Source: Prosthecodimorpha hirschii (GTDB lineage: Bacteria > Pseudomonadota > Alphaproteobacteria > Rhizobiales > Ancalomicrobiaceae). Taken from it: a DNA stretch of 64,000 nt. The notes under the pieces were generated by a model that was not told the origin of the DNA, made no database searches, and worked only from the letters and a program-made list of their open reading frames with translations. Of this stretch, positions 1-8,878 are shown one piece after another. The stretch covers positions 854,307 to 918,306 of the forward strand of contig NZ_LJYW01000001.1 in assembly GCF_001305515.1 (NCBI RefSeq), read 5' to 3'. The translations under genes were made by a program, and so were the position numbers. Within the stretch, counting starts at the first letter, position 1. Every line of letters starts with the position of its first letter.

Positions 1-470
1 GCCGCGAAGGCGGCGGTCTCGGACCCCGGGCGGGCCAGGGCATCGATCATCGCCGAGTCGGTCGCCCACCAGCGCACGTCGCAGCTGCGTTCGTAGAGAT
101 TGCGGTCGATCAGTTCGACGGCATTGAGGGCGAGGTCGATCAGGCGGCGTCCCTGGGCGGCCGTCGCCATGCGCCGCGCGGTTTCCTCCAGCCGGGCGAT
201 CTCGCGGATCAGTTCGGTCGAGAAGTCGCCCGACAGGGCCTCGACCTCGGCCGAGATGGCGCGCACCTCCTGGGCGACGACCGCAAAGCCGCGGCCGTGA
301 TCGCCGGCCTGGTTCGCCTCGATCATAGCATTCAGCGCCAGGATGCGCAGGCGCCCGGTGACCGCCCGGATGCCGGCGATCTTGGTCTCCGTCAGGCTGC
401 GCGCCTTGACCGCCCCGGAGACCACCATGTCGACCGATACATCCGTCTGACCGAAATGCACTGCCGCCAT
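1..470 (-). CDS. Methyl-accepting chemotaxis-like signalling protein with following sensor region (partial, 3' end outside window)
   Basis: The visible part has about 156 residues. The first ~85 contain the core of an MCP signalling domain, including the hairpin-tip-like segment LALNAMIEANQAGDHGRGFA and then VVAQEVRAIS. After this comes DLALNAVELIDRNLYERSCD and a WWATDS segment, which resembles the start of an extracellular-type or PAS/Cache sensor module. No membrane helix or N-terminal sensor precedes the signalling domain, so the order is signalling part first, as in soluble receptors. The start is set at the ATG at 470 because GGGGA at 481-477 lies 6 nt upstream; an in-frame ATG at 476 touches that GGGGA and is less likely. 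The gene faces away from recN and is a separate unit. The MCP identity is seen in the sequence; the sensor part is inferred. Confidence 0.75.
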   Translation of the reverse strand, partial: MAAVHFGQTDVSVDMVVSGAVKARSLTETKIAGIRAVTGRLRILALNAMIEANQAGDHGRGFAVVAQEVRAISAEVEALSGDFSTELIREIARLEETARRMATAAQGRRLIDLALNAVELIDRNLYERSCDVRWWATDSAMIDALARPGSETAAFA

Positions 471-654
471 GCCCATTCCCCGTCCGCGAAGCTGCGTTGT
501 ACACATCGCTGCGGGAATGTATCGAGATCGGGATATTCTGAAAGACCAAGATACAGGCAATTGATGATTTTCACGCATCCGAAATGTTACGCACGGAGGG
601 CACCCGCAAAAGCCAGATGCAGCCAAGACTTGTGCTTTCGGTTCGGCACTTCCG

Positions 655-684
655 ACTTTAGAACGATCCGGAATTCTGCGTCAA
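655..684 (-). promoter_or_regulatory. Candidate sigma-70 promoter for the chemotaxis-like gene
   Basis: On the minus strand TTGACG (684-679) is separated by 18 nt from TAAAGT (660-655), in a 307-bp gap between recN and the chemotaxis-like gene. The stretch from about 535 to 720 is clearly richer in A/T than its surroundings. It would give a leader of about 180 nt. No gene is visible in this gap. The assignment rests on consensus match only. Confidence 0.35.
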
Positions 685-713
685 AGAAGCGCCAATGCAG
701 CGGCCTCCATCGA

Positions 714-736
714 CGTCAAACCAAAACGGTTTGACG
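714..736. terminator. Perfect 9-bp inverted repeat downstream of recN
   Basis: CGTCAAACC (714-722) and GGTTTGACG (728-736) form a perfect inverted repeat with a 5-nt loop, about 50 nt past the recN stop. It could be the terminator of recN, but no T-run follows on the minus strand. It could equally be an operator for the divergently spaced chemotaxis-like gene. Confidence 0.35.
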
Positions 737-783
737 CAGGACGTCTTGATCGTCCGACGATTTGACCGGTGACCGCCGAGCGA

Positions 784-2475
784 TCAGGCGCCGGCCATCA
801 GCCGCGCCGCAGCCGCACGGGCCTCGTCGGTGACCACGGAGCCGGCCAGCATCCGGGCGATCTCCTCGCGCCGTGCCTTGGCGCCGAGCGGCACGACCCG
901 GGTCGCGACGCGGTCCTCGGCGCCGCCGGCGACCGGCTCCTTGGCGATCAGCAGGTGGGAATCGGCGCGCGCGGCGACCTGCGGCGCATGGGTCACCGAG
1001 ATGACCTGCACCCGTTCGGCCAGGCGTCCCAGCCGGACCCCGATCGCCTCCGCGACCGCCCCGCCGACGCCGGTATCGATCTCGTCGAAGATCAGCGTCG
1101 GCGCCGAGCCGCGGTCGGCGAGCGAGACCTTGAGGGCCAGCAGGAAGCGCGACAGTTCGCCGCCGGACGCGACCTTGAGGATCGGGCCTGCGCGCGTGCC
1201 GGGATTGGTCTGGACATGGAATTCCGCCCGGTCGATCCCCGAGGCCGCGGCCGCGCTCGGCTCCGCGGCGAGATCGACCAGAAAGCGGGCCCGTTCGAGC
1301 TTCAGCGACGGCAGCTCGCCGGCGACCGCCGCTTCCAGCGCCTTGGCGGCCTTGACGCGCGCCGCCGAGAGCGTGCGGGCCGCCGCCATATAGGCGGTCT
1401 CGGCCGCCGCGGCCTCCTCCTCCAGCCGGCCGAGCCGCTCTTCGCCCTGGTCGAGATCGGCCAGATTGGCCGTCATGGTCCGGCGCAGCGCGGCGAGCGC
1501 ATCCGGCGTCACGTCGTGCTTGCGCGCGGCTGCCCGCAGGGCGAACAGGCGCTCCTCGGTCTTCTCCAGCACGCGCGGATCGAAATCGGCCGCCCTGAGC
1601 GCCGCGTCGAGGCCGCCGCGCGCCTCCTCCAGGAGATCGAGCGCCTGGCCGAGCGCCTTGACGACCCCGTCGATGAGGCTCGGTTCGCCCGGCCGGCCGG
1701 GCGCGCCGCCCGCCTTGCGTTCCAGGCGGCGCATCAGGCCGGCCACCGCCGGCACCGGCGACCCCGGCCCGTCGAGCGTGTCGACCGCCTCCTTGAGGTC
1801 GGCGGCGATCTTCTCCGCCTGCATCATGGCGTGGCGCGCACCCGCCAGTTCGGCTTCCTCGCCCGGGACCGGCTTCAGGGCGTCGAGTTCTTCCAGCGCG
1901 GCGCGCAGATAGTCGGCCTCGCGGCGGGTGGCGTCGATCCGCGCCCGCATCTGGTCGCGCTCGCGCGCCGCCTTGCGCCACCGGGTCCAGGCCGCCCCGA
2001 CCGCGGCGACCTCGGCTTCGAGCCCGCCGAAGGCATCGAGCAGGCGGCGGTGCTCGTGCTCGTCGACCAGCGCGCGATCGTCATGCTGACCGTGGATTTC
2101 GACCAGTTGCGCACCGATCTCGCGCAGCAGCGTGGCGCTGACCGCCTGGTCGTTGGCGAAGGCGCGGGTGCGCCCGTCCGCCGACTGGATGCGGCGCAGG
2201 ATCACCTCGCCCTGGGCGTCGATCTCGTTGTCGGCGAGGACCCGGCGGACCGGATGGTCGGCGGCCACATCGAAGACCGCGGTCACCTGCCCCTGCGTGG
2301 CGCCGGCCCTGACTAGGCCGGCATCGCCGCGGCCGCCGAGGGCCAGCGACAGCGAATCAAGCAGGATGGACTTGCCCGCGCCGGTCTCGCCGGTCAGCAC
2401 CGTCAGGCCGCGGACGAAATCGATCTCAAGCCGTTCGATGAGGACGATGTCGCGGATCGAAAGGGCGGCGAGCAT
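784..2475 (-). CDS. recN: DNA repair protein RecN
   Basis: This is a 563-residue SMC-like ATPase of double-strand break repair, acting with RecA at DNA ends. The N-terminal half carries the Walker A GETGAGKS (residues 29-36). A long coiled-coil centre follows, and the C-terminal half has the ABC signature ASGGELSRF and the Walker B LIFDEIDTGVGG. The start MLAALSIRDIV is chosen because RecN proteins begin directly with this ATPase strand; the frame is open further upstream, but that extension is low-complexity and unlike the family. The usual length is about 555 residues, so the gene is intact. It is the last gene of the dcw-lpxC-bamD series on this strand, 197 nt after bamD. No strong Shine-Dalgarno is visible. 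Confidence 0.97.
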   Translation of the reverse strand: MLAALSIRDIVLIERLEIDFVRGLTVLTGETGAGKSILLDSLSLALGGRGDAGLVRAGATQGQVTAVFDVAADHPVRRVLADNEIDAQGEVILRRIQSADGRTRAFANDQAVSATLLREIGAQLVEIHGQHDDRALVDEHEHRRLLDAFGGLEAEVAAVGAAWTRWRKAARERDQMRARIDATRREADYLRAALEELDALKPVPGEEAELAGARHAMMQAEKIAADLKEAVDTLDGPGSPVPAVAGLMRRLERKAGGAPGRPGEPSLIDGVVKALGQALDLLEEARGGLDAALRAADFDPRVLEKTEERLFALRAAARKHDVTPDALAALRRTMTANLADLDQGEERLGRLEEEAAAAETAYMAAARTLSAARVKAAKALEAAVAGELPSLKLERARFLVDLAAEPSAAAASGIDRAEFHVQTNPGTRAGPILKVASGGELSRFLLALKVSLADRGSAPTLIFDEIDTGVGGAVAEAIGVRLGRLAERVQVISVTHAPQVAARADSHLLIAKEPVAGGAEDRVATRVVPLGAKARREEIARMLAGSVVTDEARAAAARLMAGA

Positions 2476-2672
2476 GAAGGAACCGAGATCTCCGGAGGAT
2501 CCTGGCAGTCCGGAAACCGGACCGCCGCTGCGGCGCGGTTGTGAAACCCGCCTCCCGCGCCCCGTTCCGGACGAGCCGCCGGGACAGGCCGCAGGATTCG
2601 AGCCTTGCATGCTTCTCTAGCAGAGTCCGGAATGGAACGGAACAGGAACCGTTCCACGGACCCGCCGGCGGC

Positions 2673-3488
2673 TCAGATCACGTTGATCTTGCCGAGCGCC
2701 TTGGTGATCCAGCTGCCCGAGGCGACTTCCGGCTCGTAGCCGCCGCTCTTCAGGAGCGCGTAGGAATCCTTGTACCACTGGCTGTCCGGGAAGTTGTGGC
2801 CGAGAACGGCCGCCGCGGTCTGCGCCTCCTTGACGACGCCGAGCGCATAGTAGCTCTCGACCAGACGCGACAGCGCCTCCTCGACATGGCGGGTGGTCTG
2901 GTAGTCGGAGACCACCTTCCGGAAACGCGAGATCGCCGCCAGATACTGCTTCTTCGCCAGGTAGAAGCGGCCGACTTCCATCTCCTTGCCGGCGAGCTGG
3001 TCGCGGGCGAAGTCGATCTTCTTCTGCGCATCCTTGGCGTAGGGGCTGTCCGGATACTTCTTGATCACGTCGCCATAGGCTTCCAGGGACTTGTTGGTGA
3101 TGTCCTGGTCGCGCGTGATGTCGGGGATCTGCGCATAGTAGGATTCGCCGATCAGATACTGCGCATAGGCCGCGTCCTTGTGGCTCGGATAGAGCGTCAC
3201 GAAGCGCTTGGAGGCCTGGATGGCGTCCGTATAGGAGCCCTTCTGGAAGTTCGAATAGGCCTGCAGCAGGATCGATTTCTTGGCCAGCTCCGAATAGGGG
3301 TGCAGCCGGTCGACATCCTCGAAGCTCTTCACCGCCGAGGTGGTCTTGCCGGCCTCGAGCTGGGCGAGGCCGGTATTGAACAGCACGTCGGGCGGCGCGG
3401 TCTTGTCGACGGTGTCGTCGGTCGACGAACAGGCCGCCAGCGCCAGCCCGGCCGCGGCGACCGCCGCGACGAGGCGCAGGCGGCGCAT
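2673..3488 (-). CDS. bamD: Outer membrane protein assembly factor BamD
   Basis: This 271-residue lipoprotein belongs to the BAM complex, which inserts beta-barrel proteins into the outer membrane. The N-terminus is a lipoprotein signal peptide ending in LAAC, with the lipidated Cys at residue 20. The rest is a TPR superhelix of the YfiO/ComL type, with segments such as FNTGLAQLEAGK, PYSELAKKS and YPDSPYAKDA. The start MRRLRLVAAV is set by the signal peptide; upstream in-frame ATGs (for example at 3566) would put about 26 extra residues before it. BamD between lpxC and recN is the usual alphaproteobacterial arrangement. An 840-nt gap with tandem repeats separates it from lpxC, so it probably has its own promoter. 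Confidence 0.96.
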   Translation of the reverse strand: MRRLRLVAAVAAAGLALAACSSTDDTVDKTAPPDVLFNTGLAQLEAGKTTSAVKSFEDVDRLHPYSELAKKSILLQAYSNFQKGSYTDAIQASKRFVTLYPSHKDAAYAQYLIGESYYAQIPDITRDQDITNKSLEAYGDVIKKYPDSPYAKDAQKKIDFARDQLAGKEMEVGRFYLAKKQYLAAISRFRKVVSDYQTTRHVEEALSRLVESYYALGVVKEAQTAAAVLGHNFPDSQWYKDSYALLKSGGYEPEVASGSWITKALGKINVI

Positions 3489-3772
3489 GCTGCCGCCGTT
3501 GCCCGCGGTGCGAGGACGATCGGATGAAAGGCGGGTCCGGCAGAGAGAAATCAACACGTCACCCATCGTTCCTGAAGCGAGGCGCGCGTTCCGGCGCAAC
3601 CTTGCTCTAGAGCATGCCGCGCGCGAAGGGAAACGCAACCTGCTCTTCTCTGACACCGCGCGCCGCACCCGGAATCGGCACGAGGCCCCACCGGAACGGC
3701 GCAAGTTCTGAGCGGTCCACCGATCCGATGCGAGATCGGATCGAAGCCCGCGGCATTCCGGTCACCCGGTTC

Positions 3773-3891
3773 GTTCGAGCGCCCGCGTCATTCGAGCGCC
3801 CGGCTCGTTCGAGCACCTGATCCATTCCGGCGCCCGGCCCGTTTCGGGGTTCGGCCCGTTTCCAGACCCGACCCCTCCTCGAACCTGGCCC
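3773..3891. repeat. Degenerate 17-bp tandem repeat, about seven units
   Basis: Units begin at 3773, 3790, 3807, 3824, 3841, 3858 and 3875, each 17 bp, with approximate consensus RTTCGAGCGCCCGGCCC. The first four are close to each other and the last three drift. A 17-bp period is not a multiple of 3, so this is not a protein repeat. It lies in the bamD upstream region. Confidence 0.7.
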
Positions 3892-4163
3892 TCCCCCGGC
3901 CCGGCCGCTCCCCGAGCCTTGTCGGCCGGTTCATGCGTCGGATCCGGTCGTCCGTTTCGCCGCGCCGCCCTCACCGCACCGTGGCCGGGCAGCTGCCGGC
4001 ACCGGACGGGATTCGGCGCCGCGCACCGGAGCCTCAGCCCTCGCGCCCGAATGGTCCGAATTTGTGACCGATCCGGATTGCCGCCACGATCTCGCGCGGC
4101 TGATGCCGGAAGAGCACGGGGCTTGCCGCCGCGCGCGACAGGCGACCGGCGCCGGACCATAGA

Positions 4164-4213
4164 GCCGGAGGCGCCAAAACACAAAACCGCCGGAGGCGCC
4201 AAAATACAAAACC
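4164..4213. repeat. 25-bp tandem direct repeat, two units
   Basis: GCCGGAGGCGCCAAAAYACAAAACC-type units occupy 4164-4188 and 4189-4213 and differ by a single base (C versus T). A third partial GCCGGCGCC follows. The tract lies 115-165 nt past the lpxC stop codon. Its function is unknown. Confidence 0.8.
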
Positions 4214-4328
4214 GGCCGGCGCCGAACGCCAACCGGTTTCTGAACCGCCCGGACCCGGCCGCATCGACCTGCGGCCCGGAATGGAAATGTTCGGAGATGA
4301 ACGGCCATCCGGCCGGTCGGCAAACCGC

Positions 4329-5279
4329 TCAGCGCACCACCGGACCGAAGGCCGGGGCGACCATCCCGGTGCCGATCTCGGCGGCCGGAGCTTCGCGCCG
4401 CGTCGGCGCCTCGACCATCGTCCAGGCGGTCGGGTCGGAGAAGAGGGCGTTGAGGGTCTGGAAGTTCAGGCGATGGCCGCCGCGATAGGAGCGGTAGTGG
4501 CCCAGGATCGGCGCGCCGGCCAGGGCGAGATCGCCGATCGCGTCGAGCGTCTTGTGCCGGACGAATTCGTTGGCGAAGCGCAGGCCTTCCGGATTGAGCA
4601 CCCGATCGTCCTTGATGGCGATCGAGTTTTCCAGGGAGGAGCCGCGGCACAGACCGAGCGGCAGCAGCCGCTCCAGATCGGAGACGAAGCCGAAGGTGCG
4701 GGCGCCGGCAATCTGGCGACGGAACACATCCGGCGTGAGATCGATCTCGAAGGTCTGCTGGCCGATCGCCTTGCAGGCGAAATCGATGGAGATTTCGAAA
4801 CGCGAGCCGTCATAGGGCCGCAGTTCCGCAAAGCCGGGGCCGTTCTCGATCCGGATCGGCTTCAACACTTTCACGTAGCGGCGCCGGGCGACCTGCGAGA
4901 TCACGCCGACCTGGTCGATCGCCTCGACGAAGGCACGGGCGCTGCCGTCCATCACCGGAACTTCGGCGCCGTCGATCTCGACCAGAAGATTGTCGATGCC
5001 GAGGCCGCGGATGGCCGCCATCAGGTGCTCGACCGTGGCGATGCTGGTCTCGGCCGGATTGCCGATCACCGTGCAGAGCTCGGTCGCCGAGACGTTGCGC
5101 CATTCGGCGGCGATCTCGACATCCCGGCTGTTGCGGGCGGTGCGCAGGAAGGTGATGCCGGTATCGATATCGGAGGGATGCAGGGTGACCCGGACACGCT
5201 CGCCGCTGTGAACGCCGATCCCGATCAGGCTAACCGCCTCGGCGATCGTCTTCTGGGCGTGCACCCCGTTTCGTGCCAT
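4329..5279 (-). CDS. lpxC: UDP-3-O-acyl-N-acetylglucosamine deacetylase LpxC
   Basis: This 316-residue zinc amidase catalyses the committed step of lipid A synthesis. The zinc ligands are visible as H85 (VEHLMAA), H242 and D246 (HKTLDAIGD), and the catalytic His as H269 (GGHRLNF). The start MARNGVHAQKT is placed at 5279 with a GGGTGG box 6 nt upstream; the open frame extends further but lacks family similarity. The length matches the family (about 305-320). It follows ftsZ, as in most alphaproteobacteria, after a 304-nt gap, so it is likely transcribed at least partly from its own promoter. Confidence 0.97.
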   Translation of the reverse strand: MARNGVHAQKTIAEAVSLIGIGVHSGERVRVTLHPSDIDTGITFLRTARNSRDVEIAAEWRNVSATELCTVIGNPAETSIATVEHLMAAIRGLGIDNLLVEIDGAEVPVMDGSARAFVEAIDQVGVISQVARRRYVKVLKPIRIENGPGFAELRPYDGSRFEISIDFACKAIGQQTFEIDLTPDVFRRQIAGARTFGFVSDLERLLPLGLCRGSSLENSIAIKDDRVLNPEGLRFANEFVRHKTLDAIGDLALAGAPILGHYRSYRGGHRLNFQTLNALFSDPTAWTMVEAPTRREAPAAEIGTGMVAPAFGPVVR

Positions 5280-5583
5280 CGTGTCCACCCGCTTGCCGTC
5301 TCGACCCCGGCTTTGCGCCTGCGATCGGATCGGATTGCCTTGGCCCTGGTTTCGCCGAATTTGGCTCACTGACGTGAGCGACTCGACCCAGGCCCGTCCC
5401 GTTGCGAGGCAAGTTACCGACCGGACCGGCATTCACAAAATCACGCTTGGTTACACATTGTTACCACTCCGGCCACCGATAACTCGTTGACAGGATTATT
5501 GAATACGACCCGCCGGACAACACGCGGGAACCCGGGTGCGAGCACCCGGGTTCCGCCGGTTGGGACCCGTCCGAATTGTGGCG
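5280..5583. promoter_or_regulatory. lpxC upstream region with two palindromes
   Basis: This 304-bp gap between ftsZ and lpxC has no gene. It contains an exact hyphenated palindrome GCTCAC-4-GTGAGC at 5364-5379 and an imperfect one, GGTTACA-3-TGTTACC, at 5449-5465, both in what would be the lpxC leader or promoter. The segment 5430-5505 is A/T-richer than its surroundings. No promoter stands out: TTGTCC, 16 nt, TAATCC on the minus strand is the best but weak. Confidence 0.4.
5527..5554 (-). terminator. 13-bp hairpin after ftsZ, no T-run
   Basis: GGAACCCGGGTGC (5527-5539) and its exact reverse complement (5542-5554) are separated by 2 nt. They form a very stable stem 30 nt past the ftsZ stop. 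No U-tract follows on the minus strand, so it may stabilise the ftsZ mRNA 3' end or attenuate read-through into lpxC rather than terminate cleanly. Confidence 0.5.
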
Positions 5584-7416
5584 TCAGTTCGCCTGGCGCC
5601 GCAGGAAGGCCGGGATTTCGAGATGCTCGTCCTCGGCGGACCGGGACGGACGCACCTGCTGGTCGTGCTGGGCCGGGGCCTGACGGCCATGGCCGTCATG
5701 GTTGCCGGCCGGCGCGCGCAGGCCCTGTTCGGCGAAGGCCGGGCGCTGCGGCGGGCGCTTGGCATAGTCCTGCGCCGGCGGCTGCTGGTAGGTCGGCTGG
5801 GCCTGCGGCGCCTGGGTCAGCGCCTCGTCGTGTTCCTCCCGCCGCGAGCCGAAGCCGTTGGCGAGACGCTTCAGAAGGCTGAGCGGACGACGGTCGTCGT
5901 CGTGATGCTCCGCCTGCGCCTGCGGCTGGGCGACACGCTGGGCGACCGGCGGGAATTCGTCGATGCGCGGCATGCGATGCGGGCGCGGATCGGCCGGCCG
6001 CTCGGCGGTCGGCGGAATATAGGGCCGGCGGTCGATGGCCGGTTCGGCACGCATCGCGCGCGGCTGATCGATCTCCTGGATCGGATCGGCCATGTCGTCG
6101 TAGCGGCTGGTGACCGGCGGCTCGTAGCGCTGGATCGTGACCGCCGGATCATCCGCCACGGCGACCGGCGCCATCTCGGAGACGATCTGGGTCGGCGGCT
6201 CGGGCAGCTGCATCTCGCGGTCGAGGCGCGCCTCGGCCTCGCTCTGGTAGGCCATCGCCGACGGCTCCAGACGCGACTGGATCACCGGGGGCTGCATGAC
6301 CGGACGAAACGCCGGCTCGGCGGTCGGGCGCAGGGCCGTCTCGGGCTGCTGACGCAGCACCGGGGCCGGCGCCGCGGCCGGGGTCGCCGAGCGGATGCGC
6401 ACCGGCGGCTCGGGCTGGCGATAGTCGCCGGGCATCGGCATGTCGCCGGCGACCTGGTCGATGCCGGTCGCCACGACCGACACGCGGACCACGCCTTCCA
6501 GGCTGTCGTCGAAGGTGGCGCCGAGGATGATGTTGGCGTCCGGGTCGACCTCCTCGCGGATGCGGGTGGCGGCCTCGTCGACCTCGAACAGGGTCAGGTC
6601 CTTGCCGCCCGAGATCGAGATCAGGACGCCGCGGGCGCCCTTCATCGAGGTCTCGTCGAGCAGCGGATTGGCGATCGCCGCCTCGGCCGCCTGCAGGGCG
6701 CGCTTTTCGCCGGTCGATTCGCCCGTGCCCATCATCGCCTTGCCCATGCCGCGCATGATCGAACGCACGTCGGCGAAGTCGAGGTTGATGAGGCCTTCCT
6801 TGACCATCAGGTCGGTGATGCAGGCGACGCCCGAATAGAGGACCTGGTCGGCCATCGCGAACGCATCGGCGAAGGTGGTGCGCTCGTTGGCGATGCGGAA
6901 CAGGTTCTGGTTCGGGATGACGATGAGGGTGTCGACCTGCTTCTGCAGTTCGGAAATGCCGGCCTCGGCGATCCGCATGCGACGGGCGCCTTCGAAGTGG
7001 AACGGCTTGGTCACCACGCCGACGGTCAGGATGCCCTGCTCGCGCGCCGCACGGGCCACGACCGGCGCCGCACCGGTGCCGGTGCCGCCGCCCATGCCGG
7101 CGGTGATGAAGACCATGTGGGCGCCCGACAGGTGATCGGCGATCTCGTCCATCACCTCCTCGGCGGCCGCCCGGCCGACCTCGGGCTGCGACCCGGCGCC
7201 GAGGCCTTCGGTCACCGCGACGCCCATCTGAATGACCCGGTCCGACTTGGTCAGGGTCAGCGCCTGGGCATCGGTGTTGGCAACCACGAAATCCACCCCG
7301 TGGAGGCCGGTCTGGATCATGTTGTTCACGGCGTTGCCGCCGGCGCCGCCAACGCCGAACACGGTAATCCGCGGCCGCAACTCCCGAATGTCGGGCATCT
7401 TCAGATTCAACGTCAT
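5584..7416 (-). CDS. ftsZ: Cell division protein FtsZ
   Basis: This 610-residue tubulin-like GTPase forms the Z-ring. The GTPase domain (about 1-330) has the tubulin signature GGGTGTG at 109-115 and the N-terminal [13 protein letters not shown] Pro/Gln/Arg-rich linker of about 260 residues follows, which is long even for Rhizobiales. The protein ends with the conserved C-terminal peptide [10 protein letters not shown], the docking site for FtsA and other partners. It is the last dcw division gene here, 139 nt after ftsA, and is followed by a strong hairpin. The start [15 protein letters not shown] matches alphaproteobacterial FtsZ N-termini. Confidence 0.98.
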   Translation of the reverse strand: MTLNLKMPDIRELRPRITVFGVGGAGGNAVNNMIQTGLHGVDFVVANTDAQALTLTKSDRVIQMGVAVTEGLGAGSQPEVGRAAAEEVMDEIADHLSGAHMVFITAGMGGGTGTGAAPVVARAAREQGILTVGVVTKPFHFEGARRMRIAEAGISELQKQVDTLIVIPNQNLFRIANERTTFADAFAMADQVLYSGVACITDLMVKEGLINLDFADVRSIMRGMGKAMMGTGESTGEKRALQAAEAAIANPLLDETSMKGARGVLISISGGKDLTLFEVDEAATRIREEVDPDANIILGATFDDSLEGVVRVSVVATGIDQVAGDMPMPGDYRQPEPPVRIRSATPAAAPAPVLRQQPETALRPTAEPAFRPVMQPPVIQSRLEPSAMAYQSEAEARLDREMQLPEPPTQIVSEMAPVAVADDPAVTIQRYEPPVTSRYDDMADPIQEIDQPRAMRAEPAIDRRPYIPPTAERPADPRPHRMPRIDEFPPVAQRVAQPQAQAEHHDDDRRPLSLLKRLANGFGSRREEHDEALTQAPQAQPTYQQPPAQDYAKRPPQRPAFAEQGLRAPAGNHDGHGRQAPAQHDQQVRPSRSAEDEHLEIPAFLRRQAN

Positions 7417-7555
7417 GGCACCCTCGCCTGCTCGACGGCCCGCCGCATCAGCGGTCGCGTCCCCGTGTTCCGTTCCCGACCCGGCTGCGCTTCTCGCATC
7501 CGGGGCGGGCGCCCTCGCCTCTTCGCGCGCAACGGCCGCCCGGCCGCCGCGCGCC

Positions 7556-8878
7556 TTACCAACTGTCCTTCAGCCACTGACCGACGCGGGCGATGTAGCC
7601 GCCCGTTCCGGTCAGGAGCCCGCCCCGGGCGCGACTCTCGAATTGCTCGATCTGCGCGACCTGCGGATAGATCAGAAGCCCGACCGACGCCGCGAAGGCC
7701 GGCCCCTTGGCCGCCTGCGGCAGACCGGCGATGCCGAGCGGACGACCGAGCCGGACGTTCCGGCCCATGATCCGCCGCGCCACCTCGACCACGCCGGTCA
7801 GCTGACTGGCGCCGCCGGTCAGCACGACCCGGCGGCCGACGCGCCCGGCAAAGCCGGAGGCGGCCAGCCGGTCGCGGGTCAGCTCCAGGATTTCCTCGAT
7901 GCGCGGCCGGATGATCCGGGTCAGCGAGCCGCGCGGAATGTTGATGATGTCGTGGCTGTCCTCGCCGACCGACGGCACGCCGACGATCTCGTGATCGTCC
8001 GACGAGGTGGCGAGCGCGGAGCCGTGCAGCGTCTTGATCCGCTCGGCATCGGCGAGCCGGGTCGACAGGCCGCGCGCGATGTCCATGGTGACGTGCTGGC
8101 CGCCGATCGCGATCGCGTCGGCATGGCAGAACTGGCCGTCGGCGAAGACCGCGATCGAGGTGGTGCCGCCGCCCATGTCGACGCAGGCGCAGCCGAGTTC
8201 GGCCTCGTCGTCGACCAGGGTGGACAGGCCCGCCGCATAGGGCGTCGCCACCATGGTCTCGACCTCGAGATGGCAGCGGTTGACGCAGAGCTCCAGATTG
8301 CGGATCGGCGCCGTCTCGGCGGTGACCACATGCATGTCGACCGACAGCTTGCGGCCGAGCATGCCGGTCGGGTCCTTGATGCCGCGCGAGCCGTCGAGCG
8401 CGTAGCCGATCGGCAGCGAATGCAGCAGCGAGCGGTCGTCGGTCACCGAATGCGAGCCGCCGGCGGCGAGCACGCGCTGGATGTCGCTCTCGTCGACCTC
8501 GACGCCGGCCACGTCGACGCTGGCGCGGAAGATCTCGCTGCGCAGGCGTCCGGCGGTCAGGTTCACGATCAGCGATTCGATGGTCAGCCCGGCCATCCGC
8601 TCGGCGGCGTCGACCGCGAGCCGGATCGACTGCTCGGCCTCGTCGAGATCGATCACCATGCCGGACTTCATGCCGCGCGCGCGCTGCATGCCGTAGCCGA
8701 GCACGGCGAGGTCGTGGGTGCGGCCGGGCAGGATCTTGTCGGGCGTGCGCGGCGTCAGCTGCGCGATCAGGCAGGCGACCTTGGAGGAGCCGACATCGAG
8801 CACGGAAACGACGGTCGGCCGCCTTCCGGAAAGCGGCCTCATGCGCGGAACCGATTGGCCTGGGGTCGAGCGCTTCAT
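7556..8878 (-). CDS. ftsA: Cell division protein FtsA
   Basis: This 440-residue actin-like ATPase tethers FtsZ to the inner membrane. Visible features are the phosphate-binding segment [13 protein letters not shown], the second phosphate loop [12 protein letters not shown], the adenosine motif [11 protein letters not shown], and a C-terminal amphipathic helix ending in VGQWLKDSW for membrane binding. The start overlaps the ftsQ stop as ATGA (8878-8875), which indicates translational coupling. The length (about 420-440) fits the family. Confidence 0.97.
   Translation of the reverse strand: MKRSTPGQSVPRMRPLSGRRPTVVSVLDVGSSKVACLIAQLTPRTPDKILPGRTHDLAVLGYGMQRARGMKSGMVIDLDEAEQSIRLAVDAAERMAGLTIESLIVNLTAGRLRSEIFRASVDVAGVEVDESDIQRVLAAGGSHSVTDDRSLLHSLPIGYALDGSRGIKDPTGMLGRKLSVDMHVVTAETAPIRNLELCVNRCHLEVETMVATPYAAGLSTLVDDEAELGCACVDMGGGTTSIAVFADGQFCHADAIAIGGQHVTMDIARGLSTRLADAERIKTLHGSALATSSDDHEIVGVPSVGEDSHDIINIPRGSLTRIIRPRIEEILELTRDRLAASGFAGRVGRRVVLTGGASQLTGVVEVARRIMGRNVRLGRPLGIAGLPQAAKGPAFAASVGLLIYPQVAQIEQFESRARGGLLTGTGGYIARVGQWLKDSW

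Larger units (their letters stand above)
3489..4328. other. 840-bp intergenic region between lpxC and bamD, no credible gene
   Basis: I find no coding frame here with family-like sequence; the open frames are Arg/Pro/Gly-rich and start or end at random. The region should hold the bamD promoter. Its two notable contents are a degenerate 17-bp tandem repeat (3773-3891) and a 25-bp direct repeat (4164-4213), annotated separately. No intrinsic terminator with a T-run was seen after lpxC. Confidence 0.6.

Noticed and set aside
3762-4650. Several overlapping minus-strand frames in the bamD-lpxC gap
   Set aside because: They run through tandem repeats and into the lpxC coding region in another frame, with no Shine-Dalgarno or family similarity.
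5536-7770. A 744-codon plus-strand frame across ftsZ
   Set aside because: Antisense shadow of ftsZ's linker and GTPase domain; composition is Arg/Gly-dominated without motifs.
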